From positions 958,543 through 1,022,542 of the forward strand of contig JANPWX010000339.1 in NCBI GenBank assembly GCA_024734555.1: a DNA stretch of 64,000 bases, read 5' to 3'. Shown piece after piece: positions 1-13,400 of the stretch (within the stretch, counting starts at the first letter, position 1; each line of letters starts with the position of its first letter). Source of the stretch: Trochalopteron elliotii. Its lineage: Eukaryota; Chordata; Aves; Passeriformes; Leiothrichidae. The position numbers and the translations under genes were made by a program. Under the pieces are notes generated by a model. The model had not been told where the DNA came from. It ran no database searches and saw only the letters and a list, made by a program, of their open reading frames with translations.

Positions 1-769
1 AGCACTAAACCTGACATTTGCAGGAGTAAAGAGCTGCATTTTTACTAAGTCTGGGTGCATAAAAATAATATGAAGTAAAAAGACAAAGATATAAAAAACC
101 TAAAATGGAAAGAAAGGATGACTTCATTGTAACACCTTTTATTTCATTAAGGATTTAATTCTAAATGTTTGCTCTAGTATTTACCTGAACTTTCAGTAAA
201 GGCAAGCCAACCCACAAATGAAACAGATAAATGTCTTGGACTTGAAAAGTTGATGTTTAACCAGAGTTAACATCCTTACCAAAAACCATGAAACATTTTC
301 TAGTAATTTTTATAAAGAGAAACAGTTCCAACAGAAGAGATTGAGAAGGGGCTGTTTGAATACAGTCTGCTGTGTGCATGTGAGAGAACCAGGATCTTGT
401 CAGATGATTAAGATCCTAAGTGGTGAAGCTAAGAGGGTGTAATTACATATTAGGATAGAACTATTTGGGGTTGAGGATTGAGACTGGGGAAAAAGATATG
501 GGTTTTTTCGATTGTGAAACAAAAAATGTGAACCATGCTGTTTATTCCCAAATGTTTTCTTAAATAAAAACTAAATTGAAACATTAAATATTATTGATTT
601 ATCTGTGTTTTATGGAAAGCTGTTCTAGGATTTTACCTAGCCTCAGCTGTGACAGCTATCACCACATCAGTATAAAAATGTGATGACTGGTGAAGACACT
701 GCTTTCTGTTCACTCACCTTGCTTCATTCTGTTTGTTATGGGGCTTGTAACTTTATATTCCTGTCACAG
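1..769. other. Intronic sequence upstream of the first visible exon
   Basis: AT-rich sequence ending in a splice acceptor (pyrimidine-rich stretch, then CACAG at 765-769). No exon, repeat family or RNA gene was recognised. The exons for the N-terminal calponin-homology (actin-binding) domains of the spectrin gene must lie upstream of the window. Confidence 0.7.
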
Positions 770-1401
770 ATTGTGTTCTTCCTGATGGAGATAGAGGACT
801 TGAAGCTTCAGTATGAGCAGATGGTCTCTGACCTCCTGAGATGGATTAAACAGAAGGTGATAGAACTGGATGACCGTCATTTCCCCAACTCTCTTCAGGA
901 AATGTGGCTGCTCATGGCCAACTTTAAAACATTCCGCACTGTGGAGAAACCCCCCAAATACCAAGAGAAGGGCATGATTGAAGCTCATCTCTTCAACATC
1001 AGGACCAAACAGAGAGCCAACAACCAACGGCCATACTTGCCCCCAGAGGGGAAGATGCTGCAGGATGTGGAAAAGCACTGGATCTTCCTGGAAAAGTCAG
1101 AGCACAACCGGGGAAAAGCACTGCAAACAGAGATGCTGAGGCTAGAAAGGCTGGAACAGCTAGCCCAGAGGTTCCTGAAGAAGGCAGCCCTGCGTGAGTC
1201 CTACTTGGAAGACATGAGGAAAGTGATTGGGAAGCAGGACTTCTGGCCAGAGAGCGTGGACAGGATGGAAGCTGCCAGTAAGAAGCTGGAAGCCATTGTG
1301 GCAGATGTACTGCCCAGGAGGGAACGCTTCACAGCCTTGGAAAAAATGGCCACTGTTATCAGCCAGGAGAACTATCACGGCAAAGATCAAATCTTGCAGA
1401 G
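770..1401 (+). CDS. SPTBN5: SPTBN5 exon 1 of window: pre-repeat linker, repeat 1, most of repeat 2
   Basis: The largest exon (632 nt, codons 1-211). The acceptor is CACAG|ATTGTG and the donor is CAGAG|GTGAGT, leaving phase 2. It encodes the stretch following the actin-binding domain, with [15 protein letters not shown] and [14 protein letters not shown] matching the beta-spectrin repeat-1 consensus, then KAALRESYL of repeat 2 and the ENYHGKDQI turn. Exon size and content match the single large exon at this place in conventional beta-spectrin genes. The following intron (1402-2378) shows nothing recognisable. Confidence 0.95.
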
Positions 1402-4400
1402 GTGAGTGATGGCTGAGAGACTGTGTAGCAGCAGAGGTCAAAATTAGTTGAAATTTTGAGGTGTGGTGGAAGAAAACTAATTGTAACTGTGAATCTTCTC
1501 TCTGCTCCTCATGAGTAGAACTGTCAGGAATTTCTTCTACCTGTGCATACTTCCAGCAGATAAGGCAAACACTTAATCTTCTTCAAAATTCTAAATGTTT
1601 TCCTTGGATGAACAAAGCCTCAGACCAATTTAGGGTGAAAAGTATTTTTAAAGTATTTTTGTTATGTATGAAAATATACCTACAAATTTCTACCAAATAT
1701 ACTATCTAGCATTAAAAAATGCTATTTTTTCTCCCAAATCAATACATTTCTATTTCAGTCTGCAGTTTGGGGAGATACTAATCGATTAAAGCATGGTATT
1801 CTCAGATTTACTCCATTTTGGAGCAAATATTGAGAAATTATAGATACTCTGATTATCTCAGGTTACTATATAACCTGCATTGTGTGTATCTAAGAATGCC
1901 ATACAAATAACTTCTCTCATGGTATTTTATTGCTTTTCTAAATTCAGACAAAATCAAGACCCTCTGTGAAAATTCAGAAAAACCGTTATAAAAGAGTAAA
2001 TCATACTATGAGATCAGATTGTGATATTATATGGTTTAGATTAATATTTTACTTTAAGCAGCCATTAAAGAACACTTCTTTGTTTCCAAGCCTTTCCACC
2101 ATATCAAGCAAAAGCACTGTAGCAAAAAAAGTGTTCTATGAACATCCATAAAAACAATGTCTAAATTTTTAAAAAGTCAATGACAGTTGATGTGCTAGTG
2201 AAAATTCTTGTAATAACACCTTTTTGACCTCTTTTGTGTTCCTGGCCTGTCCTCTTACACTGATGTCAAGAGTCATGTATGTTCATTTAGCCTCTCTAAA
2301 GCTGCAAGCACTGACAATAGTCCAGTGCTGCCCAAAGCCTTTGGTCCAAACTGGCAATTTCTTTCTCTTCCTTTGTAGGCAAAAGAGCATTTCAAAGCAA
2401 TGGCAGGATCTCCTGGATCAGCTGCAGAGACGAGAACAATCCATGGGAACAATGCAGGAAATTCTGGGCCTCCTGAGGGACATAGATGCCATTACAGAGG
2501 AGTTGAAAGAGCTGCAGGTACTGAGCCCTCTCCAGCAGCACACAACTTGCAGTGCTGCCAATGTGTGTCCCCATGTTCCAAGGACTGGCTGGTGCCAACA
2601 GGAGATAAATCTATCAGCTATAGAAAAAGTACACAGTTATTACCTAGATGCCTAGTTCATCATCACATCAACTACACAAGAAAAACAAGCTTTGCTATAG
2701 GGGGTTTCCCTAATCAGCAAGCCAGGTATCCTATTACATGGAATGTAATACAGGTTCAAATTGTGTGGTAAAATAAAGATGGGAGATAATATTTTCTAAA
2801 TTTTCGAGTGCAAAAGCAAAAGTGGAAGAAATACACCTCCTGTTTCCATTCCACGTAATTCTTCTGAATTAGCTTCTGGAAGTACCAGCAGTAATTTTAC
2901 AGATGGGAATTAGCTCAGGCTTACAGGTACATAAGCTCATGAGAAAGGAAAGTTCCACTGTAAATGCATCGTGGTTGCTTTTAGCAAGAATTTCCAGCTG
3001 TTACCAGGGTGTCAGAGCACAAAGTCTTGTCTTCAGCATGAGAAATAACTGGATTCATATTGATTTTGTAATGGAAGGAAGTATGTATATATCCTTTGCC
3101 TAGAAGACAGAAAAATCCTTATGACTTTGTTGCTTTGTACCCAAGCTGAAAGAGTCAGCGTGCTATATAACGTTATGAATTTCGAATTAAAGATCAGAGC
3201 AATCTCTAAGTTATAAATATTTCTATCCTAGAGTTAGTAGGCATAGAACATCTAATGGTAATAGTGTCATTGGAACAGCAGTAGTCTGAGAATATAGGAG
3301 AAGATTGGTAAAGGAAAGATGGTACCCTAGGATTAATAATTGTATCCATTAATACCATTAGAAAGAAGACAGACTGATAAGCACCTGTCATCAGTCACCA
3401 TTAAGTACTATAAAGAACTTATTTTCATTATTTGCACAGACAAGTAGGCTCCTCAAATTAAAGAACATTGCAGTTAGAACATACCATAGAATAGAATATT
3501 GTGGAATTCTTCAAGTACAGATTGTGAATCAATATGCCTACAGATGGGTCTAGCAAAGGGATGTTCATTGCACCCACAAATTGTGAGACCTTAAGTGCTT
3601 AATCAGAAGAAATATCTTACATGCAAAAGCAGATGCTTATTTGATGAGACCATTACTTGCACTGCAGCAGATAGAAAGTCTGGATTGTTGCCATTAGCTT
3701 GTGGAATTGAAAAAAATATAATATAGTATCATTTTTCTAATAGGCAGCTTTTTCGCTTTACCTAGCTGACATTCTTGTACATTTGAAAGCTATGAGAGAC
3801 AACAGGAACCTTTCAACTGATTTATTTGTATTGAGACCCTAGATGCACTCTCTGAAAATACCTTTTTTTTTTTCTTCTCATTTTGTAGGTGCTAGTGAGT
3901 TCCCAGGACTGCGGGAAGCAACTCCTGGAAGTAGTAGATTTGCTACAGAATCACAACTTGGTTGACTCGCAGATCTCTTCCTATGATGGCAGATTGACAC
4001 ACATCACCCAGAGGACAGCAGAAATCAGCAAGGACAGCACAGTTAAATCAGAATTGCTTTATGCAAAAGTTCAGATGCTTCGTCAGCTGTACCAGAACCT
4101 CACATCTCAGAGCAAGTCACGGTAGGCCTGTGCTTGTGGCTCTGTTCTTCCTGATTAGGATGCCCAATCCTAACTCTTTAATCAGAAGGCACAGCTTCCC
4201 AGCATTTGAATTTTTTTCATTTCTACATTTATAAAGACATAACAAAAGCAACTTGAGTGTCTTGATTGCAATTGACTGAAAGCATCACTCACTTCCTAGA
4301 TGAAGAACAGCTTCATTCTCAGCATTTATTATAACTTGCTTTATGACAAGTCTGAATAGCAAATTGTTATTTCCTCATCCCCTGGAGAAAGAAGGAAATG

Positions 4401-7400
4401 TAATTTTGCTTCTTTTGTCTTATTCCATGAATAAATTAATATATGACAAAGAGGAACTAAAGGCATTCAAATTCTGGATTTTTAAATTTTTCTTTGATTA
4501 ATCTACCACTGTCTTCATGGAATCCTAATTCTGACTGTCGCACACTGTTTATTTCCTTGGTTCAGTAAATCTCAGCTAGAAGAGGCTTTGAAGCTTTTTG
4601 AATTCTTCCGTGACTGTAAAGAGGAAGAATCGTGGATCTCTGAGAAATGGAAGCTGGCAAGAATGACAACATTAGGGAAAGATGTCAGCCAGATCACAGC
4701 CTCTATTCAGAAGAACAAGGTATCTTACTTTGCTGCTGGTGCCTTGTCTTTGTATTAAAGCAAGATTTTAGAACATCAATGTTCTTCAGTTCTGTCAGTG
4801 CAGTACTTACAAGAATGCTGTCAAACTAATCCTTATCTCAAGTATCATGACCAGAGTTGGAATTTTAAAAAAATGTAGAGGATAGGCATTTTTTTCTCAA
4901 AGAGGGGAAGTAAAGGGTAGAGAAGGAATATGCTTCATTCTGGACTAGAAGTGGGGCTTCTTGTGAAGGTACTGGGCTCCCTATTAACTAACACTTGATG
5001 GGCAAAAAAGATGTTGCTAGTTTCTGTTTTTTCTCACCTTCTTTTCCTGGCCAAGAGAAATGAGTGTAAAGAGAGAGGTGATGAAAAGATAAGATATGAG
5101 GCTCTTGGAAATGCATGCTACTCTGGAGTAGCAGAGAGTAGGAGCCACTCTTCTCTCTTGGCTGGTGGGGAATGAACTGTGCTGACTTGTTTCCTGTCCT
5201 TGCGCTAGGCTCTTGAAGTGGAGTGCAATTCACACAAGGCCATATGTGCAGATGTGATGAGGAGGGGCTGGGAGCTCAGCCAGAAGAACCCCACACGCCA
5301 GGACGACATTCTGAGGCAGACAGACAACCTCCAGAAGCTGTGGCAGCAGCTCCAAGATGAGGTGGCTGATCGCAAAAGCCGCCTGCAGGCGGCAGCCCTC
5401 ATCAAACAGGTAAGAGGGTTCTCCTGGGGTGTGTGATATGTGGGACATGGATGTGGCTCAATTCTGCCCTATGCCCCCATGTGGAAGACAACAGTGGCAG
5501 GAAAGACTTCATCTGTTGGTTTTCAAAAAGATCCATGGCAGTGAAGTCTCAATCCTCTGCAAGCCAGACATGCAGGAGATTTGGGCAGCTGGGACATGCT
5601 CTAAAGGTAAAAATGCTAATGGAAATAACTCACATGATAGCACTAATGCAGAGTCTTTTTAGAGGGTGGATCAGGTAGCTGTGTGACATATTTCAAAAAT
5701 GAAAAGAAATTCCAAAGACCACCAACAAAAGAAATATGTGAGACTTACATTGACCATGAACTTCACAAATCATGCTAAGTGTTTGACACTTCCATTCTGA
5801 CGTACCCCACAAACATTCACACATCTACAAATAAAGAATTTGTATAGAAGCAACATTCTTAAATCATATCGCGTTATCTCAGGTATTCTTATTTTCCCCT
5901 TAAAATTTTGCTCAGTCTGTTGTTTCCATGAAATGTTTGAACAAAACTGAACAGCTTTTGTCTTAAGAAAGTCTAAATTCTCTCTTCTCTCTATTAAGTT
6001 TGACACCATTAGGGTGTTTTAGTTTTTTCTTTGTCCCTCATGACTATGGGTATTCTTTTTTTCCTGTGGTACCTTTATTCTATGTCTCAAAACCTTGTTT
6101 TACTCTTCTACGAACATATCCAGGCAGACTGCAAATTCTGGAAAAAGAGAAACTGTTGTATACCAAGTTCATTGCTTTTTCCTTAAACATTTTGAAAATA
6201 TTTGTTGGTATTACGTAGTGATGTCTACCACCATCATACATTGTGGGTTCCTTTTATTGCTGCTGTTATGCACCAGGAAGTTTTAGCTAGTTAGGAGTTT
6301 TTAAACAGCTATATAGACAATCCTTGAATCTCTTTACTCATTATAATTCTGTGAATTAGCTGTGTTGTGAGCATCAAATACATCACAAGTTTAGAGTTAC
6401 CTTATCCGTAGCTTTCACAACATCTGGAAGTAACCTTATAGCTACACACCTAATGGAATTTCTCCTTATTCATAATTTTACAAAGAGGTAGGAGCTGGTT
6501 ATGATACTGCCAGGATGAATCCAAGTGTTTCCCTCCCTGTGTTCCTTCAGTACTTTGCTGACATCGACGAAGCAGACTCGTGGCTGCGAGAGAGGCAGCC
6601 CCTGCTGGCCAGCAAGGACTATGGCAAAGACGAGTCGAGTGCCGAAGCGCTGCTGCATCGCCACTTGCGGCTGGAGGAGGAGATTGCAGCCTATTCCTCC
6701 GAGATGAGGCGCCTCAAAGAGCAGGCTGACATTGCAGCACAGCAGGCTCCAGCTGCAGTAAGTAGAGGAGGGATTGTGTCACATTGTGTTGAAGGACGTA
6801 AACAAAAGGGGTTTTCAATTATTTTTTAAAATTTATTTTGCCAAAATAGAATATTCCAAATTAAGTTTTTAATTAGAATTAGGGCAAAATTGTAGGTGAA
6901 AAAGAAGTTCCTTGTCTGCTCATAGCACACCTAGTTAGTATTCTTTGAAGTGCTAGAAATATTCTCATCCATGTTAGTTCCCTCTACTGGTCCTCACAAA
7001 TACATTCTCACTCTTTATTCTCATAAAATTATTTATTTCAGTAATCTTTAAAAAGCAGACATTTAATCAAAACATCCTTACAAATTCTTCTGGGACCCCA
7101 ATGTAATGAAGAACTACCCCACAACTCCAGGGGCAATTCATACCATCCCTTTTTTTTAAGGCAAATGAGATGAAGTTAACCCTGCAGATGCCCCTTTTTC
7201 ACTGACTAGAAAGGAAACTTTTGACCTGAGATCAGCTCATTTAATAACAGAATTCAGGGGAGATAGATGAATGAATGGATGGTACATTTCATAGCTTGCT
7301 TCTTTAGATGTCTATATTCACTCAATATTTAGCCCAATAAATTTGAGAGCAATGGGCATCGCCTGTGGTCTTTCCTTTACCTCATCAAACCAACATTAAC

Positions 7401-10400
7401 TTTTATTAAAAAATATTTTATTACTTTGCTATGAAATGTGAAGAGGCATGTGACAAAATGGTGTTGATGCACAAGTAGAAGTATTGATTCACTAGTGCAC
7501 TCACAGATTTTGAAACTGAAAGTGTTCAAGTACTAAAACATCACCACAAAGAGAACCATGAGCATAGCCAATTGCTTTGTTGGCACTTCTGAAAATAGAA
7601 AAAGCTCCTCCAACCAGATAACTTTGATTGGGGCAGAAAATGAGAATTTTTACTGAATCAATACAGTTTAAAATGAGCTGAATTAAATTTCTTCTTTAAA
7701 CAAAACCAAAATGTTTTTCAGTTTTTAAAATTCATTTTTTTCAGAATAAAATAGTAGAAACAGCTCCCAAAACATACTGGAAGTTTTTGGTTTACAGAGT
7801 CAGAATGCTGTGATTTGAACTAGCAAGTCCAAATTTTCCTTCCAGGTGAAATTTTTATCCAAATCTGAAATTTTCATCCATTGATTTTGTTAAATTTTTC
7901 TTAACAGATGACAAAGAGGGAAGCCCCAAGTGATTTAAACCAAAAGACTACTAAGCTACCATTCAGTCGAACCTGGGCAACATCTGAAACTGCATCCAGT
8001 GGAACCTCAAGTCTGGATGATCATTTTCTTCCAGAGAATATTTGGAAGACCCAAGAGGAAATAGATTCACTTTATGAACATCTACAGAGCATGGCTGAGG
8101 TATAATATCCCCTTCTGCTGTGCAGTTCATTAAAAAGTCCAAACCAGTGAAAATTGAAATTAAGTTCTTTGCTGGCTTCTGCTTTTCAGTTTAATAATGT
8201 TTCTCAATCCTGTTAATTCCTGTAGGACTTCATGCCTTGAGGTTATCATTGAAGTTTTGTATCAAAACAGATTTTATGTTGGCATATTTCCCATTTACGT
8301 TCCAGTATTTTTAGTCCATGAAGAGCAGATTCTTTTGTGTAATGCTTTTTTTTTTCCACTTAATGTTTGCTTGTTGTAGGTCCTAAATCACCAGGCTGTC
8401 TTGCCTGACACCAGAAAAAAATAAACTGTAACCTGTGTTTTGTTAATATGCTGCTCTTCACTCACACCAGCTCTGATCATGCCCTAAAGACCAACACAAA
8501 CATGTTGTATGTGACTTTTACATATTCTAGAGACTACTGCCTTATGTCTTCAGCAAGGAGCAGCAAGTAGCACAGCAGCCTTCCTTACTGTCCAGAGGCT
8601 GGGCACTCCCCAAATGATTCTCTTATGCTTTTAAACCACTGTTGCTCTGGGAAGAAGTATTGTGATCTTAAAATTTCATTTTCTGTTCTCTTTCAGCAGT
8701 TTCTGGGAAAGCTACTAAGCTACCACCAGTGTATTGTAGCTTAAATAGAAGGATCTTTTTTCTATTGCTTCAAATGGTAAGGAGTTATTACAATAGTTAA
8801 ATCTTCATCTCTTTTACAGAACAGAAAAAAGGCTCTGGAGGAGATGATTGGATATTATCGCTTCTGTAGCTCTTGTGAAGAATTTCAGTCATGGATGAGG
8901 GATAAAGAGAACATTTTCCGCACTCTTCAACCTCAAGCAGACAATGTGGAGGCCATGCAGCAGAAATATCAGGTACCCCTTTTTCCTCTTCACACATGAC
9001 ACCTTTTAAATCCATTTTACCTTCAGAGAAATGATAAAGTCGAGAAATGATGTTTTGAGAGCCTTTTCATTAATTTCAACTTAGAGAGTCATGCACAGAC
9101 CAGATATTTGTTTTGTACAGACTTTGCCAAATTACTGAAGCTGATGTGACTCTGCCCCTTTATCTTCTGGTGAACATGGTCTCCTGTACAAATATCATGG
9201 TACACAAGGATTCTTTCTGTGGTTTGTGATACTTTAAAAAGTAGCAAATTATGAAAGAATCCATCAGTGAACTTGCATCCCAGTGGAGTGGGACATATAT
9301 GCACAGACGTAGTGTGCACACCAGGGAGGTCAGGGGGCTGCAGGGGTGTTGTGTGCGCAGGTGTGCATGAAGTCAGCAGGCAGGCAAGAGGAGAAGCCAG
9401 CCATGAAAATGGGATATGAGTGGATATCAGAGATTATTGAGAATTGTGTCCACAGAAATGGAAAAACCTCATGTTCTTCATTCTTTTATTTTTCCATTTT
9501 AGAGATTTTTAACTGAACTGGCTGCAGGCAAAGGCCAGCTGGAAGACATTGAAAACTTAGCTGCTAAATATGGAAAGATCAGTCCCAACAAATATTTTGA
9601 GATCCAGACTTGGATGGAAGAGATCAACATCAGGTAAAAGTGCTACTGATAAGCAGAGGATTGTCTAATGGGGGTAATTGCAGAGATGACCATTCATATC
9701 CGTTCTAGACAGCAGTGCCACCAGCGGGAAAGGGGCAGACCTGAGCCCAGTGCCATGTCCCCAGGACTGAAGGAGGGTCCTGACACCAAATTGCTTAAAC
9801 TGTAGAAATTTGTGTGTGCATGTTAAAGCACAAAGTGAATTCATCCATGGGTGAGAGTGTTGTATTCAGAGCAGCTCTGCAGCACTGCAGCTGATTTGGT
9901 TACTTAAGCATCAGGGTGAGGACACACTTCACAATGGAGCATCAAACTATGTTTGACTTCACTAAGAGTATTTAGTACCTATTGTGAATGTATTCCTGCT
10001 ACCATGTCACTCAGTGGGCATAGTCAGGTCCTGATTTTGACCATGGTTGTTTAATTGCATCATGTTCAGAATGTTCTGGTCACCTGAGCAGGTCCCCTTG
10101 TTTGAGATGACACTGATGTGAACTTTAATGTTGTGAGGGAGTGCCAGTGTTCACCCCCACCCATCCCATTTAAGTACTGATGAAATCTTTATATAATACC
10201 TTTTCTGAACAGAGAACAGATATAGTTCATGTGTAACAATGGCTATAAATTGTTATCTCACTTCAAGATGGCAATCCATGGAAACACTGAAAGAGGAGAA
10301 AGGCTCTGAGCTGATTGGAGTGGCTGATGTGAGGACATTTCTTCAGGACTGTCAGAGCATAGGAGTGCTACTGCAGGACAAGATGGTCCAACTCAGGGAT

Positions 10401-13400
10401 CTGGAACCAGGGAACTTGCCTGCTGGACTGGAGGCAGACAAGCGCAAACTGTACACAATTGAGAGAGAGGTCCTGGTGACAGAGAGGAAAATTGAATACT
10501 TGAGGAGTGTTGCAAAATCGTAAGGAACCTTCTTTTTGTTTTCACTTTCTTTTCTAGTTCTCTAAGATCATGCTGAAAATTATGGCTATAAAGAGAAAGA
10601 GAAACTTTAAAAACTTTTCTTTCTAGAAATCCAAAGAGCTCACTTGCCTGCTGGACTGAGCTGATTTCTCTTGAATGTGGCTGGGTGGCTGGGGAGGTGT
10701 TTCTTTACAGACTTTGCAGTTGTAGAAGGAAGAATACCACAGGATTGTTTTTGGCTCTAAAAAGTCATCTCTATTAATGTTAGTTACCTACTTCAAAATC
10801 TGGAGGTATCACTTAGGACCTGAAAGAGGGTAATCAGGGGAAGTAAGAGTGATGGTGAGAAAATAGCAGATAATTGTGCACAGGAGTTCAAATTTGAATT
10901 ATTAAAATTTTTTACTTCTTTAAGTTTTCTGTACATTCACAATGGGCATGTGTTCCCCTAGCTAGCTTTCTTTTCAATGGAACTCTAAATATCCAAATCT
11001 CTTCCTTTTAAAGAGTACTGGTTCAAGCTCTAAGTAAGCGTTCATACAGTTGAATGTGTTTTATTGAAGGATCAAGGACACCAACCCTGCAGAAAGCAGG
11101 GCCATCACTGAGCAGGTAGAAAACATGGAGAGGCTTCTGGCAGAGCTCAAGCTGGAGATCCAGAAGAAGCGGGACATTCTGCAGTGGGCCCAAAACCAAC
11201 AGTCCTTCCTGCAAGACAGCCGTCGGCTCCTGCTGTGGGCAGAGGGCATTCGGGAGAAACTGAGCAGTGAAGAAATGGGTCTGGACGTGGCATCTGCAGA
11301 GCAATTGCTGAAGGAACATCAAGACCTGCTGATAGAAATTGACTCTCAGAATGAAAGGTAGAGAGATTCTGGGAGGGTGGGCAGAATGGAATGATATGAC
11401 AACAGTAGCGTGAAAATGAAATATGTAAATTGTGTGCTTGAAGGTGATACTGAAATTTTATTCACGTGCGCTTGAACATTAGTGGCAAAAGGAGACTGCA
11501 AAACCTAAAATCTGATCAGCTTTTGCGTACTTATCCTGAAGGCTGGTGGAATGGGAAGGAGAAGCTGTATGTTTGCAGTAGTAGAATTCCACAAGCTCTC
11601 CTGACACTCTCAGAGAGTGCCATCTGTACTTTATTCCAGTTCCCACATTCCTTATCAGGCCTTATGCTTCCATTTGCCATCATTTTCAGTTCTTCTTCTG
11701 CACTGTTATGTATTTTCAGATACTGTTGGCCCTCTTTTCCCTTTTAATGTGAGAGCCTGCTTAAGGGGGCTTTCAGTCCAGATGGGGAAATTTCACTTAC
11801 TGCCTCCAGCATGTATCCCTGAGCAATAAAACAGCTGCACTTTATAGTGCATAACCTGCAGGGAAAAGGTAACAGGGAGAGAGGGAAACTTGGTGTGTGG
11901 GCACTGCCAAGACAGCAAAGAGCTGCGTTGAAAGAGAATTCATATTCCCTCATGCAGTGGGGTCTCATTTTTCTTTTTGGCTCTGGGAAGATTTCTGCAG
12001 CTGGAAGAGCTTGGGCGCAAAGTAATCCACCAACAACCCAGTAACAACAGGAGCAGAGATGTCCACCAGACCATGGAGAGACTTGCCAAGGAGAACAGAG
12101 AGCTGGAGGAAATGTGGAGAAAGCGATGGAAAAAGCTGCAGGATGGCCTGGAATTGCAGAAGTTCAATAGAGAGGGAGACCGTATCAATGCAGCCCTCTC
12201 TGGCCACGAGGCCTTTCTCCGGGGGGATGACCTTGGGGTATGTACAGAAGCTGATCTTGTTTTCTCCTGCTTCTTCTCCCCATCCAGGGAGTAGCAACAA
12301 TCTTCTTTACTTGATTGGCTTCTTCATTCTTCTGATCATGGCATTTCTGTGCTTGGGAACTAGACTTTCAGGATCTTACTAACAGTCATATGTTCTTGCT
12401 CATCTTAATGAGAACAAAACTCATTGTCCCTCAGAAAAAAAAAAGAAATTAAAACACCTAGGGTTGTGGTTTGTTGCTATTTGTACATGTCATATGGTTT
12501 ATATAAAATTGACTCATCCATTAAAAAATGTTTCAGCTTAAACATGGTATTTTTTTCAAGTAAAAATGTAATGGTTTTTTTTAAGAGCTTTTTCTTTCAT
12601 TAATTTAAGAATATTAAAGCATATGAAGCAACAAAACAAATGCAGGCAATGTTCACAAAATCAGTGAAGAAGGAGGTTGTGGTCCCTGACTGCTTCTTAT
12701 GATTTCAGCTGAACCCAAAACATTGATACTTTGGGATCAACTGAGTGGAAGAAAGTTTTAGAAGTTAGTCTTTTTGTGTTGCATATCCCTAGATGGGCCA
12801 GAGTGCTGGCTAAATTTAGAATGCAGATTTTCTTAAAAGGTGAAAATGGAACCATAATGGAAACATAGAACAGAGGAACCAGATATGAAACAAACCTGCT
12901 GATTGTTTGTAGCCCTGAACATCCTTGGGCTCATGCAAAATGTACACTGTATCTCCTGCCTGAAAGAGGAGGAGGAAAGTATGGTCCAATTTTTTATTTT
13001 TTAATTGCTACAGAAACAATATGAGCAAGAAAACTGATCAAATTTTCGTTTTCAAATACAGGACCATGTAGATGCTGTTCGAAGCCTGCTGAAGCAACAT
13101 CAGGAATTTGAGCAACTGCTGGTGGCACTGAAGAGACGAGTGGAAGCACTTAATGAAAACGGGGTGAACCTAATAGAGAGCAGGCACTTTGCATCTCATG
13201 TGTGAGTCCAAACCCATTCCTTTTTTATTCAGCTTTAATAAATGATTCAGTGTGATCAGGTGAAATGAAATATGTTCTCTGAGGAGAAATTAGTTGACCT
13301 CCAATCCACAATTTCATGGATAAGGGAGTCAAAAGGAATTCTTTTAAAAAAATGGATTTCCTGTGTTCTTAGGGCAAATGAGCTTTAGGTTAAAAGTGGC

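Noticed and set aside
764..1078. Minus-strand frame across exon 1
   Set aside because: Shadow of the well-supported spectrin exon on the + strand.
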